16,859 bases of DNA from Burkholderiaceae bacterium (GCA_022701845.1 JAKONS010000564.1:1-16859); one strand, 5' to 3'; shown: positions 1-8,175, numbered from the stretch's first letter. Numbers and translations are program-made. The notes: generated from the sequence alone by a model not told the origin.

Positions 1-28
1 CGGTGTCGCCGAGTCGAAGCGTTGCCAT
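1..28 (-). CDS. Probable peroxiredoxin, N-terminal start only (partial)
   Basis: Only the first nine codons lie in the window, reading MATLRLGDT from an ATG at 28-26. An AAGGA ribosome-binding site sits about 7 nt upstream. The peptide resembles the opening of 1-Cys (Prx6-type) AhpC/TSA peroxiredoxins, which commonly begin with a short M-x-LRLGD-x-APDF stretch. The assignment rests on nine residues and is therefore an inference; the start site itself is well supported by the ribosome-binding site. The gene runs off the left edge of the window. Confidence 0.5.
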
Positions 29-127
29 GAGCGTCCTTGTTTTATGCGGACCGTCATTCTGCAAGCGACTTCTTAATTCAGGAACGAATAGATTTTTGTA
101 AATTTATTGCGAAAAACGCATAAGCCA

Positions 128-158
128 ACAAAACAAAAAGCGCCACCAGGGCGCTTTT
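128..158 (-). terminator. Rho-independent terminator after pbpG
   Basis: AAAAGCGCC (136-144) pairs perfectly with GGCGCTTTT (150-158) around a 5-nt loop. On the minus strand the stem is followed by a T-rich run (TTTTTGTTTTG), about 40 nt past the pbpG stop codon. This fits an intrinsic terminator that insulates the peroxiredoxin gene from pbpG. Confidence 0.75.
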
Positions 159-198
159 CGTTGACTGCGATCCGACACGTGGTGGTCGGCGCCGAGAC

Positions 199-1311
199 TC
201 AACCGTTGTTGTCCCGCCCGGCCAGGGCAGAGGAAGCCGCCGCTGCCGACGAGCTTTCGACCCAGCGACGCACACGCTCGGCATCGGCCACACGGCTGAG
301 TTTCCCGGCCGAATCCAGGAACACCATGATCAGCTTGCGGCCCGCGATGCGTGCCTGCATCACCAGACACTGGCCCGCTTCGTTGATGAATCCGGTCTTC
401 TGCAGGCCGATGTCCCACGACGGGTTGTGCACCAGACGGTTGGTGTTGTTGTACTGCAGGGTCCTGCGGCCGATGTCGACGCGGTAATTGGGCGAGGTCG
501 TGAGCTCGCGCAGCAGGGGATCCTGGTAGGCCGCATTCACCAGCGTGGCCAGATCACGGGCGCTGGCCTGGTTGCGGCTGGACAGGCCGGTGGGCTCGAC
601 ATAGTGGGTGTCGACCATGCCGAGCTGCCGCGCCTTGGCGTTCATCAGGGTGACGAACGTGGTCAGGCCACCCGGATAGGTACGGCCGAGCGCATGGGCC
701 GCCCGGTTCTCGCTCGACATCAGGGCGAGATGCAGCATCTCGCCACGGCTCAGGGTGGTGCCGACGATCAGGCGCGAACTGCTGCCTTTTTCGGTGTCCA
801 CATCGTCCTGCGTGATGGTGATCATCTCGTCCATCGGCAGCTTGGCTTCGCTGATCAGGGTGCCGGTCATCAGCTTGGTGATCGAGGCGATCGGCAGCAC
901 CGCGCCGTCGTTCTTGCTCAGCAGGACTTCATTGGTGTCCTGGTCGATGACGAAAGCCACACTCGACTTCAGATCGAGCGGATCGTTGGACGCATGCAGC
1001 CCTGCCAGCTGACCATAGGACGGACGCGAGGGCACGAAGGCGACGCGCATCGGCGCGCTGGTCTTGCGACCGGCAGCGAAGGTCTGGGAGACACGTCCGG
1101 CAGCGACCACCTTGCGTGAAGGCACCAGGCGGGCGGCAACCTTGCGGGGTGCGGCCTTGACGACGACAGCTTGTTTTTTGACGGCGGGCGCCTTGTGACG
1201 CTCGGCGGCCTGTGCAGCAGGCGCGCCGGCAATCACCACGCATGCCGACGCAGCGAATGCACAGACGAACTGCGCAGCGCGTGCCGCTAAGGAACGGTTA
1301 CGAAATGACAT
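199..1311 (-). CDS. pbpG: D-alanyl-D-alanine endopeptidase (PBP7/8-type, peptidase S11)
   Basis: A 370-residue periplasmic serine peptidase of the low-molecular-weight penicillin-binding protein family. PBP7-type members cleave D-Ala-meso-DAP crosslinks in peptidoglycan. The three active-site motifs are present and in order: SITK at 143-146 (nucleophile Ser143), SEN at 200-202 and KTG at 305-307. Residues 1-35 form a signal peptide with likely cleavage near AQA-A. A Lys/Ala/Val-rich basic linker (about 37-90) separates it from the catalytic domain (about 110-350). No C-terminal amphipathic membrane anchor is evident, consistent with endopeptidase rather than PBP5-type carboxypeptidase. The ATG has a GGAGAAG ribosome-binding site 5 nt upstream. 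The gene is monocistronic: leuA terminates upstream and pbpG has its own terminator. A PBP5/6-like carboxypeptidase is the alternative, but the sequence after KTG favours PBP7. Confidence 0.88.
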   Translation of the reverse strand: MSFRNRSLAARAAQFVCAFAASACVVIAGAPAAQAAERHKAPAVKKQAVVVKAAPRKVAARLVPSRKVVAAGRVSQTFAAGRKTSAPMRVAFVPSRPSYGQLAGLHASNDPLDLKSSVAFVIDQDTNEVLLSKNDGAVLPIASITKLMTGTLISEAKLPMDEMITITQDDVDTEKGSSSRLIVGTTLSRGEMLHLALMSSENRAAHALGRTYPGGLTTFVTLMNAKARQLGMVDTHYVEPTGLSSRNQASARDLATLVNAAYQDPLLRELTTSPNYRVDIGRRTLQYNNTNRLVHNPSWDIGLQKTGFINEAGQCLVMQARIAGRKLIMVFLDSAGKLSRVADAERVRRWVESSSAAAASSALAGRDNNG

Positions 1312-1380
1312 TAAAACTTCTCCGGAAAGCGGGGCCAGGGCCTAGCGGAAATCAAAAACCTGGGAAATCCGCATGAATTC

Positions 1381-1398
1381 AAGCACTTACACGTGCTT
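1381..1398. promoter_or_regulatory. Inverted repeat in the pbpG upstream region
   Basis: AAGCAC (1381-1386) and GTGCTT (1393-1398) form a perfect 6-bp inverted repeat with a 6-nt spacer. It lies about 70-87 nt upstream of the pbpG start and about 20 nt downstream of the candidate -10 box. It could be an operator for a dimeric regulator or a 5'-UTR hairpin. No regulator can be named, and a repeat this short can occur by chance. Confidence 0.25.
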
Positions 1399-1415
1399 TA
1401 TCATGCACTGCCGAA

Positions 1416-1421
1416 ATTATA
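1416..1421 (-). promoter_or_regulatory. Candidate -10 box for pbpG
   Basis: The minus strand reads TATAAT here, a perfect sigma-70 -10 hexamer, preceded by TGCT. No good -35 hexamer is found at 16-18 nt upstream (the best is CTTCCG). It lies about 105 nt upstream of the pbpG ATG in an otherwise gene-free stretch (1312-1492), so it is the most likely promoter there, but it is unproven. Confidence 0.3.
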
Positions 1422-1483
1422 AGCAGTTGTTTCCGTTCCGGAAGCCGACTTCGCAACTTTAGTTTGTAAATTCGGATTCGACA

Positions 1484-1514
1484 GGACGCAAAAAAAGGGG
1501 ACATGCCCCCTTTT
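1484..1514 (-). terminator. Rho-independent terminator after leuA
   Basis: AAAAGGGG (1493-1500) pairs with CCCCTTTT (1507-1514) across the loop ACATGC. On the minus strand the stem is followed by a run of seven T. It begins 15 nt after the leuA stop codon and ends the leuA transcript before pbpG. Confidence 0.82.
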
Positions 1515-1528
1515 CCTGCTTTTCCCTG

Positions 1529-3226
1529 TCACCCGGCAATCGGTTCTGCTGTGGACGCCGACTGCGTCTTTCGAGCGCGCGCGACACCCGACAAAATCGC
1601 TTTCAGCGACGCGGAAACGATGTTGGCGTCGATGCCGGTGCCGAAGATTCCCTTGCCGCCATCGACCTGCACCTCTACATATGCAACCGAGCGCGCATCC
1701 GCACCAGCGCCGATCGCGTGCTGGTGGTAATCGATCACCCGAATCGTCGACCCGGTAATTTTCTGCAGGCCGGCGACGAATGCGTCGATCGGGCCACTGC
1801 CCTGACCGGAGAGCTGATGCGGCTGTCCGTCGAACGCGATGGTGGCGTCCAGTTGGACTGCGTTGCCAGCGGCACCGGTGTCTTCGACGACACGGTGAAT
1901 CGGGGTCTGCGTATCGTCCAGCCGATATTCCTGCTCGAACAGCGCCCAGATATTTTGCGCAGTGAGCTCCTTGCCGCTGGCGTCCATGTGGTGCTGCACC
2001 ACCTGGCTGAATTCGATCTGCAGGCGGCGCGGCAGTTCAAGGCCGTACTCGCTCTCGAGCAGATACGAAATCCCGCCCTTGCCCGACTGGCTGTTGACCC
2101 GGATCACGGCCTCGTAGCTGCGACCGAGATCCTTCGGATCGATCGGCAGATACGGCATATCCCAGATGTCGTCGTCCCGGCGCGCGGAGAACGCCTTCTT
2201 GATCGCATCCTGGTGCGAGCCCGAGAACGAGGTGTAGACGAGTTCGCCCACATACGGATGGCGCGGATGCACCGGCAACTGGTTGCAGTGCTCGACCGTG
2301 CGGCGGATGTCGTCGATATGGGAGAAATCGAGCTGGGGCGACACACCCTGGGTGTAGAGATTCAGGCCGACGTTGACGATGTCGAGATTCCCGGTGCGTT
2401 CGCCATTGCCGAACAGGCAGCCCTCCAGACGATCGGCACCGGCCATCAAGGCGAGTTCGGCGGTGGCGGTGCCGGTGCCACGGTCATTGTGGGGATGGAC
2501 CGAGATGACGACCGAGTCTCGCCGTTCGATATTGCCGATCGTCCACTCGACCATGTCCGCGAAGATGTTGGGCGTCGAGCATTCGACAGTCGTGGGCAGG
2601 TTGATGATGCACTTGTGCTCTGGCGTGGGGTCCCATTCGGCAACCACCGCATCGATCACCCGTTTGGAGAATGCGAGCTCGGTATTCGAATACATCTCGG
2701 GCGAGTACTGGAATATCCAGTGGGTTCGAGGCTGTTCGGCTGCGAACTCCTTGAACAGGCGGGCGTTGGCCACTGCGAGCGCGACGATCTCGTCTTCGTC
2801 CATGTTCAGCACTACCCGCCGCATCACCGGTGCGGTTGCGTTGTAGAGATGCACGATGGCGCGCGGAACGCCTTGCAAGGCCTCGAAGGTGCGACGAATC
2901 AATGGCTCGCGCGCCTGGGTCAGCACCTGAATCGTGACGTCATCGGGAATACGGTTTTCTTCGATCAAGAGGCGAAGAAAATCGAATTCGGTTTGCGACG
3001 CGGATGGAAAACCGACCTCGATCTCCTTGAAACCGATCTCGACCAGCGTTTCGAACATCTTGAGCTTGCGTGGCAGATCCATCGGCTCGATGAGCGCCTG
3101 ATTGCCATCACGCAAATCGACACTGCACCAGGTCGGCGCGGTGGAAATGACGCGGTCGGGCCAGGTGCGATTCTTCAAACCGACGGGCGGGAATGAACGG
3201 TATTTCGAGGCGGGCTGCTGCAACAT
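1529..3226 (-). CDS. leuA: 2-isopropylmalate synthase (long-form LeuA)
   Basis: Condenses acetyl-CoA with 3-methyl-2-oxobutanoate, the first committed step of leucine synthesis, in the cytoplasm. The product is 565 residues, the usual size of the long LeuA form. The TIM-barrel DRE-metallolyase domain carries R39-D40-G41-N42-Q43. The metal-binding motif HPHND is at 244-248 and the GNGERTGN signature at 273-280. The C-terminal regulatory domain (about 440-550) has the GQGSGPIDA and [12 protein letters not shown] motifs associated with leucine feedback inhibition. The start chosen is ATG 3226, with an AAGAG ribosome-binding site 8 nt away. An in-frame upstream ATG at 3295 falls inside the attenuator hairpin and would add 23 residues unlike the family, so it was rejected. 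A leader peptide and attenuator precede the gene, and a terminator follows it. Confidence 0.96.
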   Translation of the reverse strand: MLQQPASKYRSFPPVGLKNRTWPDRVISTAPTWCSVDLRDGNQALIEPMDLPRKLKMFETLVEIGFKEIEVGFPSASQTEFDFLRLLIEENRIPDDVTIQVLTQAREPLIRRTFEALQGVPRAIVHLYNATAPVMRRVVLNMDEDEIVALAVANARLFKEFAAEQPRTHWIFQYSPEMYSNTELAFSKRVIDAVVAEWDPTPEHKCIINLPTTVECSTPNIFADMVEWTIGNIERRDSVVISVHPHNDRGTGTATAELALMAGADRLEGCLFGNGERTGNLDIVNVGLNLYTQGVSPQLDFSHIDDIRRTVEHCNQLPVHPRHPYVGELVYTSFSGSHQDAIKKAFSARRDDDIWDMPYLPIDPKDLGRSYEAVIRVNSQSGKGGISYLLESEYGLELPRRLQIEFSQVVQHHMDASGKELTAQNIWALFEQEYRLDDTQTPIHRVVEDTGAAGNAVQLDATIAFDGQPHQLSGQGSGPIDAFVAGLQKITGSTIRVIDYHQHAIGAGADARSVAYVEVQVDGGKGIFGTGIDANIVSASLKAILSGVARARKTQSASTAEPIAG

Positions 3227-3264
3227 GGAAAGCTCTTTTCTGTGAGTGATGAACCAGCAACCCC

Positions 3265-3305
3265 CAAAAACCAAAACGGCCCGTTGCTGGTGCAAACGGG
3301 CCGTT
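3265..3305 (-). terminator. leuA attenuator: leader terminator hairpin
   Basis: On the minus strand AACGGCCCGTT (3305-3295) and AACGGGCCGTT (3285-3275) form a perfect 11-bp stem with a 9-nt loop. TTGGTTTTTGG follows. The hairpin lies between the stop codon of a leucine-rich leader peptide (3329) and the leuA start (3226), the position of an attenuator terminator. The inner part of its first arm, GCCCGT (3301-3296), can pair instead with ACGGGC (3345-3340) inside the leader coding region, giving an antiterminator. This is the classical mutually exclusive arrangement, inferred from pairing only. Confidence 0.8.
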
Positions 3306-3328
3306 GAGTGGGTTGATGCGCGTGCGCG

Positions 3329-3382
3329 TTACCGTCTCTGCCCGTGAGGCAGAGCTAGTAGGGAAAGCGAAAGCGCGTTCAT
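3329..3382 (-). CDS. leuL: Leucine-rich leader peptide of the leuA attenuator
   Basis: A 17-codon reading frame, MNALSLSLLALPHGQRR, ending in TAA. Five of 17 codons are leucine (positions 4, 6, 8, 9, 11). The pair at 8-9 is CTA CTA, a codon that is usually rare in GC-rich genomes and so is suited to sensing charged tRNA-Leu. The frame lies directly upstream of a hairpin and a terminator in front of leuA. A ribosome stalled at the CTA pair would cover the first arm of the 3336-3354 hairpin and free the second arm for antitermination. No Shine-Dalgarno sequence is present. The predicted transcription start coincides with the A of the ATG, so translation is probably leaderless. The coding call is inferred from composition, length and context. 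Confidence 0.72.
   Translation of the reverse strand: MNALSLSLLALPHGQRR
3336..3354 (-). promoter_or_regulatory. Leader hairpin (1:2 stem) within leuL
   Basis: The minus strand reads CTCTGCC-TCACG-GGCAGAG, a perfect 7-bp stem with a 5-nt loop spanning leader codons 10-16. Its second arm holds ACGGGC, complementary to GCCCGT in the first arm of the downstream terminator. It therefore acts as the switching element: formed when translation proceeds, displaced when the ribosome stalls at the leucine codons just upstream. Confidence 0.65.
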
Positions 3383-3389
3383 GCGGCGA

Positions 3390-3419
3390 AATCTAGCACA
3401 GCATCCTGGACGGTGGCAA
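3390..3419 (-). promoter_or_regulatory. Sigma-70 promoter for leuL-leuA
   Basis: On the minus strand there is a -35 box TTGCCA (3419-3414; 5 of 6 consensus), an 18-nt spacer, and a -10 box TAGATT (3395-3390; 4 of 6) with an extended TGC immediately upstream. The ATG of leuL begins 7 nt after the -10 box, so the transcription start should fall at or next to that ATG. The promoter lies in the gap after the pssA stop codon. Confidence 0.55.
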
Positions 3420-3461
3420 ACGTTTTCTCCGGCGATACAGCACCGAATGCGTTGCTGCTGT

Positions 3462-4301
3462 TCAGCGGTGCCACTCGCGTTCGTCGGGTTCATCGGTCGA
3501 TGTGCTGATCACGCTGGCTGGCTGCCCTTTGGAGCGGCGGAACGCATAAACCACATAACCGCTCAATCCGTACAGGACAAAAACAGAAAACAGCACGGTG
3601 GGGGGATGGATATTGATGATCGCAATTGCGAGAACCACCAGAACTACCGCCGCGAAGGGCACGCTGCGTTTCATGCGCAGGTCCTTGAAACTGTAGAACG
3701 GCACGTTCGTCACCATCGTCAGCCCGGCGTACAGCGTGAACACGAAGGTAGCCCACACGACGACCGGCCAGCTCATCCATTCGTTGCCGATACCTCGCAC
3801 GCCGAATTCGTTCATCAACCAGATGAACCCGGTAACCAGTGCCGCCGCCGCTGGTGAAGGCAGACCCTGGAAATAGCGTTTATCGACCACTGCCGTGTTG
3901 ACGTTGAACCGTGCCAGCCGCAGGGCCGCGCAGGCGCAGTACACAAATGCCGCGATCCAGCCCCAGCGGCCGATGCCCCGAAGTGCAAATTCGTAGGCGA
4001 TGAGCGCTGGCGCAGCGCCGAAGGAAACCATGTCGGACAGCGAATCCATCTGTTCGCCGAAAGCGCTCTGGGTGTTGGTCATCCGTGCGACGCGACCGTC
4101 CAGGCTGTCGAGCACCATCGCGATGAATACACCCGCCGCAGCCAGATCGAAGCGGCCATCCATTGCCATGACGATGGCGTAGAAGCCACCGAACAGTGCT
4201 GCAAGGGTGAAAAGGTTGGGCAGGATATAGATGCCCTTGCGCCGCTTGCGTACGACGACGCCTTCCGTGCCAGGGGTTTGCGAAGGTGGGTGCTGGGCCA
4301 T
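3462..4301 (-). CDS. pssA: CDP-diacylglycerol--serine O-phosphatidyltransferase
   Basis: An integral membrane enzyme that makes phosphatidylserine from CDP-diacylglycerol and serine, en route to phosphatidylethanolamine. The 279-residue protein carries the complete CDP-alcohol phosphatidyltransferase motif D68-G69-x2-A72-R73-x8-G82-x3-D86-x3-D90. Several hydrophobic membrane segments follow (for example around 100-115, 170-200 and 215-245). This is the membrane-bound type (PssA type II), not the peripheral E. coli type. The start is ATG 4301, behind a strong GGAGGA ribosome-binding site with 5-nt spacing; an upstream in-frame ATG at 4385 lies next to the ilvC terminator and is rejected. The strong terminator after ilvC implies its own promoter in 4302-4387. 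A weak pair there, GTGATA / CATAAA with a 16-nt spacer, is the best I see. No psd gene is adjacent. Confidence 0.94.
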   Translation of the reverse strand: MAQHPPSQTPGTEGVVVRKRRKGIYILPNLFTLAALFGGFYAIVMAMDGRFDLAAAGVFIAMVLDSLDGRVARMTNTQSAFGEQMDSLSDMVSFGAAPALIAYEFALRGIGRWGWIAAFVYCACAALRLARFNVNTAVVDKRYFQGLPSPAAAALVTGFIWLMNEFGVRGIGNEWMSWPVVVWATFVFTLYAGLTMVTNVPFYSFKDLRMKRSVPFAAVVLVVLAIAIINIHPPTVLFSVFVLYGLSGYVVYAFRRSKGQPASVISTSTDEPDEREWHR

Positions 4302-4387
4302 TGGGTTCCTCCGGGCGTGCACGGGAACCGGCCGCCGCTGTAGTTTTATGAAAGAGGCAGTGTAGCTATCACCCTGCAGCGTCACAT

Positions 4388-4424
4388 AAAAAAACAGGGG
4401 CTGTCACTCACGCGACAGCCCCTG
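4388..4424 (-). terminator. Strong Rho-independent terminator after ilvC
   Basis: CAGGGGCTGTC and GACAGCCCCTG (4395-4405 and 4414-4424) form a perfect 11-bp stem around an 8-nt loop. Seven T follow on the minus strand. It starts 18 nt after the ilvC stop codon and should separate the ilv operon from pssA. Confidence 0.92.
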
Positions 4425-4441
4425 CGCACTAACGATTTCGC

Positions 4442-5569
<1,128 letters not shown>

Positions 5570-5595
5570 AAGCCCGGGCGGAACGAAACAGGACG

Positions 5596-6087
5596 CTAAA
5601 CGCGCAGGATCCGCTCGCCACGGCCGATGCCGCTGGCGCCGGTGCGGACGGTTTCGAGGATCGCGCTGCGTTCGATGGCGTGCAGGAACGCGTCGTTCTT
5701 CGACTGATCGCCGGTGAGCTCGATGGTGTAGCTCTTGTCGGTCACGTCGATGATGCTGCCGCGGAAGATATCGGCCATGCGCTTCATCTCCTCGCGCTCC
5801 TTGCCGACCGCCCTCACCTTCACCAGCATCAATTCGCGCTCGGTGTAAGCGCCTTCGGTGAGGTCGACCACCTTCACCACTTCGATCAGCCGGTTCAGGT
5901 GCTTGGTGATCTGTTCGATGACATCGTCCGAGCCGGCTGTCTGGAGGGTCATCCGCGACAGGCTGGGGTCCTCGGTCGGCGCCACGGTCAACGATTCGAT
6001 GTTGTACCCGCGCGCCGAGAACAAGCCGACTACCCGAGAAAGCGCGCCCGGCTCGTTTTCGAGCAGCACGGCAATGATGTGTTTCAT
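5596..6087 (-). CDS. ilvH: Acetolactate synthase small (regulatory) subunit
   Basis: The regulatory subunit of acetohydroxyacid synthase III; it activates IlvI and confers valine feedback inhibition. The 163-residue length equals that of E. coli IlvH. An N-terminal ACT domain (about 3-76) includes ENEPGALSR (10-18) and GYNIESLTVAP (27-37), holding N11, G14 and N29, residues linked to valine binding in the family. A C-terminal ferredoxin-like domain (about 84-160) contains IFRGSIIDVT. The start ATG 6087 has an AGAGGA ribosome-binding site about 7 nt upstream. The gene sits 132 nt downstream of ilvI on the same strand, with no terminator between them, so the two subunits are likely co-transcribed. 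The gap contains the near-palindrome GGCGAGACCTCGCC (6188-6201) and nothing else recognisable. Confidence 0.96.
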   Translation of the reverse strand: MKHIIAVLLENEPGALSRVVGLFSARGYNIESLTVAPTEDPSLSRMTLQTAGSDDVIEQITKHLNRLIEVVKVVDLTEGAYTERELMLVKVRAVGKEREEMKRMADIFRGSIIDVTDKSYTIELTGDQSKNDAFLHAIERSAILETVRTGASGIGRGERILRV

Positions 6088-6219
6088 ATGCGATTCCTCT
6101 TTTCGCCGCCCTCCCCTACGCACGGTAATGCGCAGGCTCGACGGAACGATAGATTCTTCAGTTAAGGAAATTCAGGCATCGGGTCACGGCGAGACCTCGC
6201 CCCCGACGCCATCGACTGG

Positions 6220-8016
6220 CTAGAGATCTTCGCTGCCCAGTAGCATCTCGGTGATGCCTTTGCCGGCCTGCACCATCGGGAACACGTTTTCCGATGGATC
6301 GGTGCGGAAGTCGAGAAACACCGTGCGATCCTTCAGCCGGCGTGCCTCGCGAAGCGCCGGCTCCACATCGCGCGGATGCTCGATCAACAGGCCGACGTGA
6401 CCGTAAGCCTCGGCGAGCTTCACGAAATCGGGCAGCGCATCCATGTAGCTGTGGCTGTAGCGGCCGGAATACTCGATCTGCTGCCACTGACGCACCATGC
6501 CGAGGTAGCGGTTGTTCAACGCGCAGATCTTGATCGGGGTGTTGTATTGCAGGCAGGTCGAGAGTTCCTGAATGCACATCTGCACCGAACCTTCACCGGT
6601 GATGCAGAACACCTCGGAATCAGGCTTGGCGATCTTCACACCCATGGCGTAGGGAATACCGACGCCCATGGTCCCCAGGCCCCCGGAGTTGATCCACCGG
6701 CGCGGCTGGTCGAACCGGTAGTACTGTGCCGCCCACATCTGGTGCTGCCCCACATCGGAGGTGATGTAGGTGTCGGCGTCCTTGGTCATCTCCCAGAGCG
6801 TTTCCACCACGTACTGCGGCTTGATGACGTTTCCATCGCCCAGGCTGTAGGCCATGCAGTCGCGACCGCGCCACTCCTCGATGGTTTTCCACCAGGCCTG
6901 CAAGGCGCCACCGTCCGGGCGCGTCGCAGATTCCTTGATCATGGTGATCAGCTCGGTGAGCACGTCTTTCACATCGCCGACGATAGGAACATCGACCTTC
7001 ACCCGCTTGGAGATCGACGATGGATCGATGTCGATGTGGATGATCTTGCGTTCGTTTTGAGCGAAGTGCTTGACGTTGCCGATGACCCGGTCGTCGAAGC
7101 GTGCACCGACCGCGAGCAGCACGTCGCAATGCTGCATCGCGTTGTTCGCCTCCCAGGTTCCGTGCATGCCGAGCATGCCGAGGAACTTCGGATCCGACGC
7201 CGGATAGGCGCCCAGACCCATCAGGGTGTTGGTGACCGGGTAGCCCAGCAGATCGACGAGCGTGCGCAACTCCTGCGATGCGTTGCTCAGCAGCACACCG
7301 CCGCCGGTGTAGATGTATGGCCGCTTGGCGTTCAACAGCAGTTGCAATGCCTTGCGGATCTGTCCGCCGTGGCCCTTGCGCACCGGGTTGTACGAACGCA
7401 TCTCGACGGTTTGGGGATATCCGTGATAGGGCGTCTTCTTGAAGGAGACGTCTTTCGGAATGTCGACCACCACCGGTCCGGGCCGACCGGTTCGCGCGAT
7501 GTGGAATGCCTTCTTCATCGTCATCGCGATATCGCGCGGGTCCTTGACGAGGAAGTTGTGCTTGACGATGGGACGGGTGATACCGACCGTGTCGCATTCC
7601 TGGAACGCATCCTGCCCGATGGCGGCAGTGGGCACCTGGCCGCTGATGATGACCATCGGAATGGAGTCCATGTAGGCCGTGGCGATACCGGTGACGGCGT
7701 TCGTCAGCCCCGGTCCCGACGTCACCAGCGCGACACCGACGTTGCCTGTCGCGCGAGCGTATCCGTCGGCGGCATGTACTGCGGCCTGCTCGTGCCGTAC
7801 CAGCACGTGGCGAATCGAATCCTGCTTGTAGAGCGCGTCGTAGATGTAGAGCACCGCACCGCCCGGATAGCCCCACAGGAATTCGGTGCCTTCCGCCTGC
7901 AGTGCCTTGATCAGCACTTCGGAGCCCATGAGCTCGACGGAATCTTCAGGGGAATAGGTGTCTGCGGAGGCGCCGACTGCGGCTGCCGACGAGATTTCGG
8001 CTTTGGAGATTTCCAT
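6220..8016 (-). CDS. ilvI: Acetolactate synthase large (catalytic) subunit
   Basis: A ThDP-, FAD- and Mg2+-dependent enzyme joining two pyruvates (or pyruvate and 2-oxobutanoate), the entry step to valine, leucine and isoleucine. The 598 residues comprise an N-terminal pyrimidine-binding domain with catalytic E76 in VRHEQAAVHAADGYARA. A central FAD domain follows, with GARFDDRVIGN (304-314). The C-terminal pyrophosphate domain has GEG at 474-476 and NN at 501-502. The canonical ThDP motif starts GDG; the Asp to Glu change is conservative and I recall it in betaproteobacterial homologues. The first 30 residues are a variable low-complexity extension. The ATG has AAAGG 6 nt upstream. It leads the ilvIHC operon. 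The gene could equally be labelled ilvB; pairing with the 163-residue small subunit favours ilvI. Confidence 0.95.
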   Translation of the reverse strand: MEISKAEISSAAAVGASADTYSPEDSVELMGSEVLIKALQAEGTEFLWGYPGGAVLYIYDALYKQDSIRHVLVRHEQAAVHAADGYARATGNVGVALVTSGPGLTNAVTGIATAYMDSIPMVIISGQVPTAAIGQDAFQECDTVGITRPIVKHNFLVKDPRDIAMTMKKAFHIARTGRPGPVVVDIPKDVSFKKTPYHGYPQTVEMRSYNPVRKGHGGQIRKALQLLLNAKRPYIYTGGGVLLSNASQELRTLVDLLGYPVTNTLMGLGAYPASDPKFLGMLGMHGTWEANNAMQHCDVLLAVGARFDDRVIGNVKHFAQNERKIIHIDIDPSSISKRVKVDVPIVGDVKDVLTELITMIKESATRPDGGALQAWWKTIEEWRGRDCMAYSLGDGNVIKPQYVVETLWEMTKDADTYITSDVGQHQMWAAQYYRFDQPRRWINSGGLGTMGVGIPYAMGVKIAKPDSEVFCITGEGSVQMCIQELSTCLQYNTPIKICALNNRYLGMVRQWQQIEYSGRYSHSYMDALPDFVKLAEAYGHVGLLIEHPRDVEPALREARRLKDRTVFLDFRTDPSENVFPMVQAGKGITEMLLGSEDL

Positions 8017-8166
8017 GATGAACCTTTGAGATTTTCTCTGACGAAAAACCTTGGGTGCTCCTTCACGAGACCCTTTTGGGGCTGCGTCGGAACTTTGGGC
8101 TAGCGGCCATGAACACGATGTGACGTGCCGGACCGAAACCCGTTTGCTGTTTGAATTGCAACCCGC

Positions 8167-8175
8167 ATTATTGCA
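8167..8175 (-). promoter_or_regulatory. Candidate extended -10 promoter for ilvIHC
   Basis: The minus strand reads TGC-AATAAT (8175-8167), an extended -10 element with 5 of 6 consensus bases, about 150 nt upstream of the ilvI ATG. The -35 region is poor (ACGACA with a 15-nt spacer). The 264-nt gap 8017-8280 between divergent genes must hold promoters for both directions. I find no leucine-, valine- or isoleucine-rich leader peptide and no terminator hairpin there, so attenuation like that of leuA is not apparent for ilvI. Confidence 0.35.

Noticed and set aside
1718..3196. Long (492-residue) open frame on the plus strand opposite leuA
   Set aside because: It is fully antisense to an intact leuA with all family motifs. 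Its translation has no recognisable domain. Long antisense frames are expected from codon bias in GC-rich genes.
3227..3295. Upstream ATG giving leuA 23 extra residues
   Set aside because: The extension would be encoded within the attenuator terminator and spacer, has no ribosome-binding site, and does not resemble LeuA N-termini; ATG 3226 has a ribosome-binding site.
3442..3473. Hairpin GCACCG...CGGTGC at the end of pssA, considered as a terminator
   Set aside because: The stem is only 6 bp with a 20-nt loop, overlaps the pssA stop codon and has no T tract.
6376..8103. Long (575-residue) open frame on the plus strand opposite ilvI
   Set aside because: It mirrors the ilvI coding frame on the other strand, has no recognisable domains and has no ribosome-binding site. 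It is a shadow of the acetolactate synthase gene.
8063..8110. Fifteen-codon frame (MAASPKFRRSPKRVS) upstream of ilvI, considered as an ilv leader peptide
   Set aside because: It contains one Val and no Leu or Ile codon, no terminator hairpin follows it, and no ribosome-binding site is clear. Branched-chain attenuation is not supported here.
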